From positions 62,001 through 126,000 of the forward strand of contig CAJWVZ010000001.1 in NCBI GenBank assembly GCA_913048385.1: a stretch of 64,000 nt of DNA. The letters are read 5' to 3'. Position 1 is the stretch's first letter. Each line of letters begins with the position of its first letter. A program made the translations under genes and the position numbers. Below, in pieces: positions 1-7,464 of this stretch. This DNA comes from an uncultured Gammaproteobacteria bacterium. Lineage in GTDB: Bacteria > Pseudomonadota > Gammaproteobacteria > Pseudomonadales > Pseudohongiellaceae. Under the pieces are notes generated by a model. The model made no database searches and had not been told where the DNA came from. It saw only the letters and a list, made by a program, of their open reading frames with translations.

Positions 1-342
1 GTTCATCCGGGTGGTATTCTTACTCCGCTTCAGCGTTACTTGAAAAATACTGAAATGGAGGCCTTGGGCTGGACGGACGCTGAGGGAAATTTGTCGGAGA
101 ATGTGGCGTCTTTATTTAAATCAGTATCTCAAGGTGCTGCAACTAGTTTATGGGCAGCAACGAGCTCCCAATTAGATGGTTTGGGTGGACTGTACTGCGA
201 GGATTGTGATGTCGCTGATGGTGCGTCTAAAGATTCGCCCTCGTGGTCAGGAGTGTCAGAGTGGGTAACGAGCCTGGCAGAAGCAGAACGGCTTTGGGAG
301 GTAAGTGAAAGGCTTATTAATCAATGCGGAATGATTCCATAA
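1..342 (+). CDS. SDR-family oxidoreductase, C-terminal part (cut by window edge)
   Basis: The reading frame is open from base 1, so this is the 3' end of a gene that begins outside the window. The first residues (VHPGGILTPLQRY) match the stretch after the catalytic region of short-chain dehydrogenases of the retinol-dehydrogenase/WWOX-like type. The later GAATSLWAAT and GGLYCEDCDVA segments are typical of the C-terminus of that group. The catalytic Tyr/Lys and the Rossmann glycine motif lie upstream and cannot be seen. An internal ATG at 40 is not the start, because homology continues in front of it. Substrate is unknown. It ends 34 bases before the next SDR gene on the same strand, so the two may be cotranscribed. 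Confidence 0.8.
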   Translation, partial: VHPGGILTPLQRYLKNTEMEALGWTDAEGNLSENVASLFKSVSQGAATSLWAATSSQLDGLGGLYCEDCDVADGASKDSPSWSGVSEWVTSLAEAERLWEVSERLINQCGMIP

Positions 343-376
343 ATTAGTTTTGACATATATTCAAAGAGCTGGGCTT

Positions 377-1144
377 ATGAATTTTAGGGAGAAAAAAGTT
401 ATTGTTACTGGCGGGACTAGAGGAATTGGTTATGCTATTTCCACAGCATTTGCCCAGCGAGGCGCTCAAGTTGCGATGGTCTTTCGTACTGACCGTAATA
501 AGGCAGAGCAGACGCTTTTGGAAATTCGTGAAATCAACCCCGAATACGAGCATCTAATCTTTCAAGCTGACCTTTCAGATCCTGGAGCAACAGCATTAAC
601 TTTCGATCGTTGTGTCAGTGCTCTCGGTGGAGTAGACATAGTCGTCAATAATGCAGGAATCGGTATCAATCATTCGGTGGACAGTGTCTGCTATGAAGAT
701 TGGCAAGATATCTGGCAAAAAACACTGGCATGCAATCTTTTGGGCCCTGCTAATCTTTGTTTTTGTGCGTCAAAGCATATGATCGCTGAGGGAGGTGGAA
801 GGATAGTAAATATAGCATCTCGTGGGGCCTATCGGGGTGAGCCTGAGAAGCCTGCATACGGCGCTAGCAAAGCGGGGCTTATCTCGCTTGGGCAATCTCT
901 GGCAGTTTCTCTGGCTCCTTATAAAATTTTTGTTGGCACAGTGGCCCCGGGTTTTGTAGAAACAGATCTTTCTGCAGACTTGATGGCCTCTGAAAAGGGA
1001 GCCGGAGTTCGAGCGCAGTCTCCTTTAGGCCGAATTGCTCTGCCAGAGGAAGTCGCGCATGCCGTTTTGTTTCTCGCGTCAGAGGGTGCTGAGTTTTCGA
1101 CCGGCACGGTTATTGATGTGAATGGTGCGTCCTATCTGCGCTGA
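377..1144 (+). CDS. SDR-family oxidoreductase, FabG-like
   Basis: A full-length classical short-chain dehydrogenase of about 255 residues. The nucleotide-binding motif TGGTRGIG is at residues 11-18, NNAG at 91-94, and the catalytic Ser148, Tyr161 and Lys165 (YGASK) are all present, followed by the usual PGFVETD segment. It should be an active NAD(P)H-dependent ketone/alcohol oxidoreductase. The overall look is closest to 3-oxoacyl-ACP reductases, but substrate cannot be read from sequence. I chose the ATG at 377, with AAAGAG shortly upstream, because the family begins just before the glycine motif; an upstream TTG at 350 would add nine unneeded residues. The last 13 bases overlap the convergent acyltransferase gene. 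Confidence 0.85.
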   Translation: MNFREKKVIVTGGTRGIGYAISTAFAQRGAQVAMVFRTDRNKAEQTLLEIREINPEYEHLIFQADLSDPGATALTFDRCVSALGGVDIVVNNAGIGINHSVDSVCYEDWQDIWQKTLACNLLGPANLCFCASKHMIAEGGGRIVNIASRGAYRGEPEKPAYGASKAGLISLGQSLAVSLAPYKIFVGTVAPGFVETDLSADLMASEKGAGVRAQSPLGRIALPEEVAHAVLFLASEGAEFSTGTVIDVNGASYLR

Positions 1145-2028
1145 TCCTTTGGTGTTTCTTTAGCTGCTGCTCCTAATGAGCATACTTGGTCGTAGAGGTA
1201 TTTAGTAACGCTCTTTCTGGTTGGGTAAGGGGCGAACTCTTCGATCAAAATAGGATCGCCAATATCTACTTGCAAAGACCCATCAAATTTTTTTAAGGCT
1301 TCGTGAATTAAAAGGGCCATACGAAGTGGTTCCGCAATGTGGGAGGCCACATGAAATAATCGACTATTTCTCCCATGGAAGTGGATAGGCACGACTGTGG
1401 GCTTGGCCTCTAGAATTAATTTGGCTGCAAATGTTGTCCAAGGCGCATCCTTAATATCGCCAAAACCAAATTTATCGGCAGTGGACACCATTCCGGATGG
1501 AAATATTAGAACTGGAATGTTTTGTGATAACGCCTGAAGCGCAAGTTGTTTACTGCGGATATTAGTTCTGGTGGCTTCTCTCGAGGGGTTGAAGTCGATA
1601 GGAAGTAAATGTGGAGCGATCGTCGCATCTTGGCAGAGTACTGAGTTTAGCATGATGCGCAGATCGCCACGGACTTGCGCTGCGATATCGCAAAGGACGA
1701 TTCCGTCAATCACCCCGAAAGGATGGTTGGCTACAAAAAGTAGGGGGCCGGATCGAGGTATGTTATCCATCTTCTCTCTACTAAGTTCTACTTTGATCTT
1801 GGCTTCTCTCAGCGCGTGCCCAAAGAACTTGCTGATATCAAAATCGTCTTCTTTTAGTTTGTAGTAAGTTTTCTCAATGCGCCGCCTACCTAAAATAACT
1901 TCAAGGGATGAGATAAGGTTTCTGGTTAACCATGGGTCTGTTGGCTGTGAGTAAGAAATCCGCGGAGGAAAGCGCAGGTAAGGCATGAATTGAGGATCTA
2001 TGTCGGTTGTTGGTGGGACGAAACTCAT
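1132..2028 (-). CDS. lysophospholipid acyltransferase family protein
   Basis: A 298-residue PlsC-like acyltransferase. The catalytic block is at residues 101-109 (NHPFGVIDG, His102 and Asp108), followed by an acyl-acceptor-type motif IFPSGM and a VPIHFHGRNS segment. The spacing is HX5D rather than the classical HX4D. This is a trait I associate with the NHPFG subgroup of lysophospholipid/ornithine-lipid acyltransferases rather than a defect. The protein would transfer an acyl chain from acyl-ACP or acyl-CoA to a lysolipid at the inner membrane, but the acceptor is unknown. Its 3' end overlaps the convergent SDR gene by 13 bases. A cytochrome c gene lies upstream on the same strand, separated by about 160 bases. 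Confidence 0.8.
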   Translation of the reverse strand: MSFVPPTTDIDPQFMPYLRFPPRISYSQPTDPWLTRNLISSLEVILGRRRIEKTYYKLKEDDFDISKFFGHALREAKIKVELSREKMDNIPRSGPLLFVANHPFGVIDGIVLCDIAAQVRGDLRIMLNSVLCQDATIAPHLLPIDFNPSREATRTNIRSKQLALQALSQNIPVLIFPSGMVSTADKFGFGDIKDAPWTTFAAKLILEAKPTVVPIHFHGRNSRLFHVASHIAEPLRMALLIHEALKKFDGSLQVDIGDPILIEEFAPYPTRKSVTKYLYDQVCSLGAAAKETPKDQRR

Positions 2029-2190
2029 TGCTCTTTCACGACCTTTTAAAATGTGTTGTTTAATTACACGGAATTTTATGGTTTTTTATAAAAAGGTCAA
2101 CGGTAATTCCTCGGACTCATTGACGAGCCACAGATTAGATCAAAACGGTGCAGAGGAGTTTTACGGGTTTTTATTAGCTAGCGTCTATCG

Positions 2191-2568
2191 TTACTTCTGA
2201 AGAAGCTGAGAAACACTTTCAGCAGAAATGTCTACGTTGGTTTTGAGATTTTCTTCATTGCCCCACGCATGACGTATGTAGTTAATTATTTGGGCTATAT
2301 CCCTTGGTGTCATTGCTCTTGCGAAGGAGGGCATTTCGCCACGCCCAATAATTAAAACTTGCGCGATATCAATACCATTTCCTGTGACAATTTCACTACC
2401 TACTAATGCAGGGTAGATACCCTCAATTCCCCGTCCATCCCTTTGGTGACATTCGGAGCAATTGTTAATAAACAAATTCAACCCATCAGCCGACTCTTCT
2501 GCTATGGTGATATGTGTTAAAACGAGGCCAAGTGTTAAATAAAAGAGAAGGTTTGATTTTTTTTTCAC
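2191..2568 (-). CDS. small secreted c-type cytochrome
   Basis: A single-haem class I cytochrome c of about 125 residues. After a Lys-rich N-terminus and one hydrophobic export segment ending near ITIAEES comes CSECH (the CXXCH haem site). A later GEMPSF segment carries the likely distal methionine, and a C-terminal helix with IINYIRHAWG is standard for this fold. The open frame extends to 2670, but I prefer the GTG at 2568. It is followed at once by the basic start of a signal peptide and has AGGCG upstream, while the extra 34 residues resemble no leader. It would carry electrons in the periplasm; the partner is not evident. Confidence 0.78.
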   Translation of the reverse strand: MKKKSNLLFYLTLGLVLTHITIAEESADGLNLFINNCSECHQRDGRGIEGIYPALVGSEIVTGNGIDIAQVLIIGRGEMPSFARAMTPRDIAQIINYIRHAWGNEENLKTNVDISAESVSQLLQK

Positions 2569-2699
2569 ATTTTGACGCCTAATTTTCTGCACTCGCTGAT
2601 TGTATTGATATTTACTCGGTTTCGGAACGCCTTGTATACTAAAAGCATTACTGATTCGGTGCAACGACACATGCCATGCAGGGGTAGAGCGAAGGGTTT

Positions 2700-2727
2700 T
2701 TGCAAATGGACTCTAAGTAGCTATTAT
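2700..2727 (+). promoter_or_regulatory. candidate sigma-70 promoter for the 2770-7383 operon
   Basis: TTGCAA at 2700-2705 and TATTAT at 2722-2727 are separated by 16 bases and lie 42 bases in front of the first gene of the operon. The -10 box matches consensus at five of six positions and the -35 at four of six. The divergent cytochrome gene starts about 130 bases away on the other strand. Confidence 0.45.
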
Positions 2728-2769
2728 CTCTGGTGAGTTGAAAAATTTGCTGAAACTTCTGGTGTTTGG

Positions 2770-3576
2770 ATGAATAATCTTAGTGCAGATCAATGTAAAA
2801 AATTTGCCGATTTAGGTTATTTAGTTGTTGATTTTGAGTTCTCGAAGTTGCTGCTTGATGAGGTTATTACGCACGTCTCGTATTTGTACCGGAAAAGCCC
2901 TTGTTTAGAGGTGGGAGCGCCAAGGCGCGTGCAGGATGCGTGGAAAACCGTTGACGCAGTGCGTCAGCTTGCTGTCTCTTCGGCTGTGCTTTCTGCGCTT
3001 CAACAATTATTTGGCCGTGAGCCACTTCCCTTTCAAACGTTGAATTTTCCTGTTGGCACACGTCAGCGTTCACATTCGGATACAGTTCATTTTAATTCTA
3101 TTCCAAGCGGTTTTATGGTTGGCGTTTGGGTAGCTTTGGAAGACATCGACGAGGCTAACGGTCCGCTAGAATATTATCCAGGGAGCCATAAGTTGGCTGA
3201 GTATTCGATGCAAGATTTCAATTTAGAAGTAGGTTACTCAAATTATCATAAGTATGAGGAATGCATAGATAATTTAATTAAGGAGCAGGGCTTCGTTTCA
3301 GAACTTGGTTTAGTAAAAAGAGGTGAAGCTATTATCTGGCATCCAAACCTCCTTCATGGAGGCGCACAGCAGTTGGATCCAATGCGGACGCGTCATTCGC
3401 AGGTAACGCATTACTTTTTTTCTGGCTGTCAATATATAACCCCGATGGAGGGGTCGAAAGAAAGGCCCTCGTATCGTAAACCATTATGGATTCCTAAGAC
3501 TTCGGAGGAGTTGCAGTCCTTATCTGAGATCTCGGTGCTAAAAAAGATCCACCAACTAGTCCGAAAGGTGTTTTAG
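2770..3576 (+). CDS. phytanoyl-CoA dioxygenase (PhyH) family protein
   Basis: A 268-residue Fe(II)/2-oxoglutarate-dependent oxygenase of the PhyH family. The metal-binding HXD motif is H102-S-D104, the distal histidine is H196 in HPNLLHGG, and Arg206 or Arg208 is placed to bind 2-oxoglutarate. The central GVWVALEDIDEANGPLEYYPGSH block is diagnostic of the family. It would hydroxylate an unknown small molecule in the cytoplasm. It is the first gene of a six-gene plus-strand run; its stop is directly followed, with no spacer, by the possible TTG start of the next gene, so translation is probably coupled. Its own Shine-Dalgarno is weak. Confidence 0.85.
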   Translation: MNNLSADQCKKFADLGYLVVDFEFSKLLLDEVITHVSYLYRKSPCLEVGAPRRVQDAWKTVDAVRQLAVSSAVLSALQQLFGREPLPFQTLNFPVGTRQRSHSDTVHFNSIPSGFMVGVWVALEDIDEANGPLEYYPGSHKLAEYSMQDFNLEVGYSNYHKYEECIDNLIKEQGFVSELGLVKRGEAIIWHPNLLHGGAQQLDPMRTRHSQVTHYFFSGCQYITPMEGSKERPSYRKPLWIPKTSEELQSLSEISVLKKIHQLVRKVF

Positions 3577-5118
3577 TTGTCGACTATGGTTCCTGATTTG
3601 GGTTCTCCGATAATACGGCTTGCAAGGGCTAAAGTCAGGAGAGGGCGAAATCTAGTTCTTCGTATTGATGATATTGTAGTAAATAGGGGAGAGCATCTGG
3701 TATTGCTGGGAGGGAACGGATCTGGCAAAAATTTACTCGCTAGTTTACTCACCGGTCAATGTCGGGAATCGTCTATTTATGTTGCGTTCGATAAGTGCTT
3801 TGTGCCCTCGCTGGATGTTCATACTGTAAGTTTCGAAGAACAAAGGCGCCTTCTTCTTCGAGAGAAACGATTTGATGTCAGTGAATACGATGAAACTGCC
3901 CGAGATGAAGGCACCTCTGTCTATAGATTTGTATCCGGCGCTAGAGTTGATCAAGATAAAGATAAAGAGAGGCTTACCCGATTGCTTGATGATTTAGGTT
4001 TAAGCACAGTAATAAATCAGGGTATCCGATATCTCTCGTCCGGGCAGTTAAGGCGAGTCAAGCTTGCTAGGGGACTTTACTCTGAGCGAGACGGATTTCC
4101 GCAATTATTGGTTTTGGATAATGTGTTAGAGAGTATCGATCGTCAGTCGGAGAAAAAAATACGCGACACCTTATCGCAAGTTCGACACACTGGTAAGACT
4201 GTAATCGAACTTTGTCGTCGACCAGAGCAGATTTTAGATGGCGCTGATAGGTTGGTTTTACTCAAGCGCGACGGATTTAATCTATGTTGTGAAACTTCAG
4301 GGGCTAAGGATGATGTCATAAAAAGTTCCGGTTATAAGTCATTGGTAAAACCGCGACCTTGGGCGATGACGAGGCTGAAGAAATTGCTTGGAGGAAGTAG
4401 CACTGATTCATACCCTCTAGAATCGTTTATAAAATTACGTAATGTAAATGCAAACTACGGAACAAAGAAGGTGCTTAAAAATTTTTCTTGGAGTATGACC
4501 TCAGAAGATAATGTGCTCATCGAAGGGCCCAACGGTTGCGGAAAATCAACACTTCTCTCTCTAATTGATGGAGAGAATCACATGGCCTATAGTCAGGAAG
4601 TTTTCTTGTTTGGTCGTCTTCGAGGCTCCGGAGAGACAATTTGGGAAACAAAAGCAAACTTCGGCGTGGTGTCTAATGAAATACATTACCAGTATCTTCA
4701 GACCCCGTCCGTGATTGATGTTGTTGTGTCGGGGTTTTTTGATTCACTTGGACTATATTCGGAGCCGAGCAGCAAACAAATCGAAATTGGGAAGCTCTGG
4801 TTAAGATCAGTTGCGCCGAGCGTGGATTTTGCCGAGTCATATGCAGAGCTTTCTTTTGGTCAGCAACGACTCGTTTTATTATCGAGAGCGATGGTTAAGC
4901 AGCCTCGAGTGCTAATTCTCGATGAAGCTTGTGTAGGCCTCGATGATGAGCATACCGTTAATTTGATTAGAATTATTGACACGATCGCAAGAAATAGTCG
5001 AACTAGAGTCTTGTATGTGAGTCATGAAAATGGACCAAGGCCTCAATGTTTAAATAAAAAGCTCAGTTTTGTTGAGAATGCAGATAGAAGTTTTTCTGTA
5101 ATAGAGAGCGATTTGTAA
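3577..5118 (+). CDS. tandem ABC ATPase (ModF-like) with a degenerate first half
   Basis: A soluble 513-residue protein of two fused ABC ATPase domains and no membrane segments, arranged like ModF/PhrA. The second domain looks intact: Walker A GPNGCGKS at 317-324, signature LSFGQQ at 425-430, Walker B Asp449 with catalytic Glu450, and His483. The first domain looks disabled: Walker A reads GGNGSGKN (45-52, Asn in place of Ser/Thr), the catalytic Glu is Asn182 (VLDN), and no switch histidine follows, although the signature LSSGQ is kept. One site may bind but not hydrolyse ATP. Start is TTG at 3577 or ATG at 3586. No permease gene is adjacent, so a role outside transport is plausible. Confidence 0.8.
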   Translation: MSTMVPDLGSPIIRLARAKVRRGRNLVLRIDDIVVNRGEHLVLLGGNGSGKNLLASLLTGQCRESSIYVAFDKCFVPSLDVHTVSFEEQRRLLLREKRFDVSEYDETARDEGTSVYRFVSGARVDQDKDKERLTRLLDDLGLSTVINQGIRYLSSGQLRRVKLARGLYSERDGFPQLLVLDNVLESIDRQSEKKIRDTLSQVRHTGKTVIELCRRPEQILDGADRLVLLKRDGFNLCCETSGAKDDVIKSSGYKSLVKPRPWAMTRLKKLLGGSSTDSYPLESFIKLRNVNANYGTKKVLKNFSWSMTSEDNVLIEGPNGCGKSTLLSLIDGENHMAYSQEVFLFGRLRGSGETIWETKANFGVVSNEIHYQYLQTPSVIDVVVSGFFDSLGLYSEPSSKQIEIGKLWLRSVAPSVDFAESYAELSFGQQRLVLLSRAMVKQPRVLILDEACVGLDDEHTVNLIRIIDTIARNSRTRVLYVSHENGPRPQCLNKKLSFVENADRSFSVIESDL

Positions 5119-5148
5119 CTTTTTTTAAATTTTTAGGAAGATTTTTAG

Positions 5149-5502
5149 ATGAATTTTTTGAATAATCCTCAGATAACTTGGGACGATTTTGCAAAGGTTG
5201 AGCTTAGAGCAGGGACAATTTTAGAGGCAGAGGTGTTTAAGGAGGCGCGGCGACCGGCTCTGAAACTTCTGATTGATTTTGGTCTTGATGTCGGTGTAAA
5301 GAAATCAAGTGCTCAAATTACTGATCTTTATGATCCAGAGGAGCTAATTGGTAAACAAGTTTTAGCGGTAGTCAATTTTCCGCCTAAGCAAATTGGGCCG
5401 ATAATGTCAGAATGTTTAGTGACAGGCTTCCATAATCAAGAGGGTGCTGTCGTTTTAACAATGCCAACGCAAAGCGTACCCAACGGCGCGCGTCTTATCT
5501 AA
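5149..5502 (+). CDS. csaA: CsaA-type tRNA-binding-domain protein
   Basis: A 117-residue stand-alone tRNA-binding OB-fold protein. It is recognisable by the order WDDFAKVELRAGTI, then KKSSAQITDLY, VLAVVNFPPKQIGPIMSE and a C-terminal VPNGARL. Length and motif order match CsaA, described as a secretion-related chaperone in Bacillus and structurally a dimeric tRNA-binding protein. AGGAAG at 5135-5140 is a clear ribosome binding site for the ATG at 5149. The gene sits between the ABC ATPase (30-base gap) and the formyltransferase-like gene (30-base gap) in the same operon. The client or RNA it binds here is unknown. Confidence 0.85.
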   Translation: MNFLNNPQITWDDFAKVELRAGTILEAEVFKEARRPALKLLIDFGLDVGVKKSSAQITDLYDPEELIGKQVLAVVNFPPKQIGPIMSECLVTGFHNQEGAVVLTMPTQSVPNGARLI

Positions 5503-5532
5503 GGAAGCTCGTTTGTTGATGAGGGAGCGCTA

Positions 5533-6351
5533 ATGAATATTACTTTGCTCGTTAATAGGGATCTTCCGAGTTGTCTTGCCTTAAATTATATTTTACCTTT
5601 TCTGAGTAGTCACCGGGTATTCGTTTTTTTTTCATCACGAGTAGGAAGGGAAAATAAAGCTATTTCTGCGAGCATGAAGCAGCTCCAATTTTTTGAGCAA
5701 GAGCTTTTTAATGATTTTATTTTTCCATTATTAGATTCAGACAAATCGCGGAGCAGAAAGTCATCTCTGCAGAGCTTCTCCGGTCTGTCGATGTACTGTG
5801 TGACAGCACCAAAAGAGCTAAACGACATAAATGGGCGTGGTATTGAAGCTTTGGCATCAACGGAGCCCGACTTGGTGGTTTCTATTCGGTATGGCGTAAT
5901 ACTTCAGCAGGAGGCTATTAATATTCCGAGGTTTGGAGTATTGAACCTTCACTCCGGAGATCTTCCAAAATACAGAGGGGTGATGGCCTCGTTTCGAGCC
6001 CTGCTTGCGGGGGATAGTGAGTTGAAAGCTACGTTGCACTATATTGATGATAACGGCATAGATTCTGGTACGATTATTAGCAAATCGACTTTAACGGTTG
6101 ATAAAAAAAAATCCTATTTGTGGCATGTGCTTAGTATTTATGAGCTAGGAAGCCGGTTAGTTTTAGATATAGTTAAGCAGATTAATTTAGGGGAAAAAAT
6201 AAAGTCCGGAGTTTCGTCGGAAGAGCTTGGTGTCTCTCGGTATTATTCCTTTCCCTTGAGCGAGGATATTGAAAAGTTCGAGAAGTTGGGGTTTTCGTTG
6301 GTTCAGCCTGAAGACGTTTTTCCTTTTGTAAAAAAATTTATGGATGAATGA
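5533..6351 (+). CDS. formyltransferase-like protein
   Basis: A 272-residue protein with a formyl-transferase N-terminal-type domain. The segment at residues 136-149 contains the N-x-H catalytic pair (Asn138, His140) and a KYRG loop. Asp177 in IDDNGIDSGTI sits at the distance expected for the third catalytic residue in methionyl-tRNA and sugar formyltransferases. It is shorter than Fmt and lacks its C-terminal tRNA-binding domain, so a small-molecule acceptor such as an amino sugar or amine is more likely. A good GAGGGAG site precedes the ATG. It overlaps the following ACT-domain gene by eight bases, which implies coupled translation. Confidence 0.72.
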   Translation: MNITLLVNRDLPSCLALNYILPFLSSHRVFVFFSSRVGRENKAISASMKQLQFFEQELFNDFIFPLLDSDKSRSRKSSLQSFSGLSMYCVTAPKELNDINGRGIEALASTEPDLVVSIRYGVILQQEAINIPRFGVLNLHSGDLPKYRGVMASFRALLAGDSELKATLHYIDDNGIDSGTIISKSTLTVDKKKSYLWHVLSIYELGSRLVLDIVKQINLGEKIKSGVSSEELGVSRYYSFPLSEDIEKFEKLGFSLVQPEDVFPFVKKFMDE

Positions 6352-6814
6352 AGAAGACATTGAATTAGTAAACGCAAGAGGGTCAGCTGTGGAAATTACT
6401 GCGGTAAATCAAAAAAGAAATTTAAAATCGTTGTTAAAAAAATTATCGCCTAAGTTGTACCCTCAATCATATGTTTTTAGTATAGTTAAGACGCTGCCAT
6501 CTGGCATTTCCCCAATAGCGACTTTTCAGGAAGATGAAGGTCTGAGCTTAGTTTTAGCAAAAGAGCAAGCCGATGCTTTAGATTTACCTTACGAGGGAGT
6601 GTTTTCACGCATTACTTTACAGGTTCAATCGAGTCTAGAAGCTGTAGGGCTGACGGGGCTGGTTGCAAGCGAGCTAGCGAAAAATCGTATAAGTGCGAAT
6701 TTTATCGCCGCGGTGAACCACGATCATGTCTTCGTCCCAGATAAGTTAAAGGGTGAGGCTCTGAATGTATTGTTAAGTCTAGAAGCTGATTTTTTATCTG
6801 GAGAGAGGAAATGA
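6344..6814 (+). CDS. ACT-domain protein (DUF2241/CASTOR-like)
   Basis: A 156-residue protein resembling the small ACT-domain proteins annotated as DUF2241 or CASTOR-like. Recognisable pieces are YVFSIV, FQEDEGLSLVL, RITLQVQSSLEAVGLTG and ISANFIAAVNHDHVFVP, giving two ACT-like modules in series. Such proteins are thought to bind amino acids, but for this group the ligand is not established. The start at 6344 lies inside the end of the formyltransferase-like gene (8-base overlap). The N-terminal 20 or so residues are less family-like, so a later start is possible. The stop overlaps the next gene by four bases (ATGA). Confidence 0.78.
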   Translation: MNEEDIELVNARGSAVEITAVNQKRNLKSLLKKLSPKLYPQSYVFSIVKTLPSGISPIATFQEDEGLSLVLAKEQADALDLPYEGVFSRITLQVQSSLEAVGLTGLVASELAKNRISANFIAAVNHDHVFVPDKLKGEALNVLLSLEADFLSGERK

Positions 6815-7383
6815 AAAAAAGTGTGTTTGGGTTTATCCTAATCTGTATTTCTGCGATGTCTTATTCGATTGATGACGCCGATCCTGATCTAGCAGAGATC
6901 ATTAATTTTCGTCAATATAGTGACAGCTTTGCGAGTTCTGGTCAGCCGTCACGAGAACAGTTTTCTGTGCTTGCGGATAAGGGGTTTGAGCGAATTATTT
7001 ATATCGCTTTTTCAAATAACAGAAATGCTTTGCCTGATGCGGATCTGCTTGTTAAGGGCTTGGGAATGGAATATCTGCATATACCAGTTTCTTTCGACGC
7101 GCCTCTGGCTGAAGAATTCTACGTTTTTGCGGACTCAATGAAACGCTATACAGCAAAAAAAACCTTATTGCATTGCCAAGTTAACGCCCGAGCCACCGCT
7201 TTTAGCTTTCTTTATAGGGTGATATATCAGGGTGTCGCCATTGAAGACGCGAAGGCTGATATGAATACAGTGTGGCAACCCAATCAAGATTGGAGAGATT
7301 TTATTTTCGCAATTTTAGACGAAAACAATATTGAACCGGAGTGTGACGAATGCGACTGGTCAATAGCAGATTCTCAAAACTGA
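6811..7383 (+). CDS. secreted phosphatase-like protein (BLH/DSP-type fold)
   Basis: A 190-residue protein with a short hydrophobic N-terminal export signal. Its mature part resembles the tyrosine/dual-specificity phosphatase-like domain found in beta-lactamase-hydrolase-like proteins. The presumed P-loop is HCQVNAR at 121-127, with Cys122 and Arg127 separated by four residues rather than five as in classical HCX5R phosphatases. A YRVI-containing helix follows directly. The C-terminus is acidic with a CDECDW pair of cysteines. Activity on phosphoesters is plausible but not certain. It is the last gene of the operon, overlapping the previous one by four bases, with AGAGAGG upstream, and is followed by a hairpin terminator. 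Confidence 0.65.
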   Translation: MKKSVFGFILICISAMSYSIDDADPDLAEIINFRQYSDSFASSGQPSREQFSVLADKGFERIIYIAFSNNRNALPDADLLVKGLGMEYLHIPVSFDAPLAEEFYVFADSMKRYTAKKTLLHCQVNARATAFSFLYRVIYQGVAIEDAKADMNTVWQPNQDWRDFIFAILDENNIEPECDECDWSIADSQN

Positions 7384-7423
7384 TAAGGCCGTTAGGGTAG
7401 ATTTGTAAAAAAATGCCAAAAAA

Positions 7424-7446
7424 AAGGGCGAAATTATTTCGCCCTT
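7424..7446. terminator. hairpin terminator between convergent genes
   Basis: A 10-bp perfect stem, AAGGGCGAAA / TTTCGCCCTT, closes a 3-base loop. On the minus strand it is followed by a long run of T (the plus strand has a run of A just before it), so it should be an efficient intrinsic terminator for the gene at 7465-9342. On the plus strand the T-run is interrupted, so termination of the upstream operon may be weaker. Confidence 0.85.
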
Positions 7447-7464
7447 CTTCATTTATCATCAACT

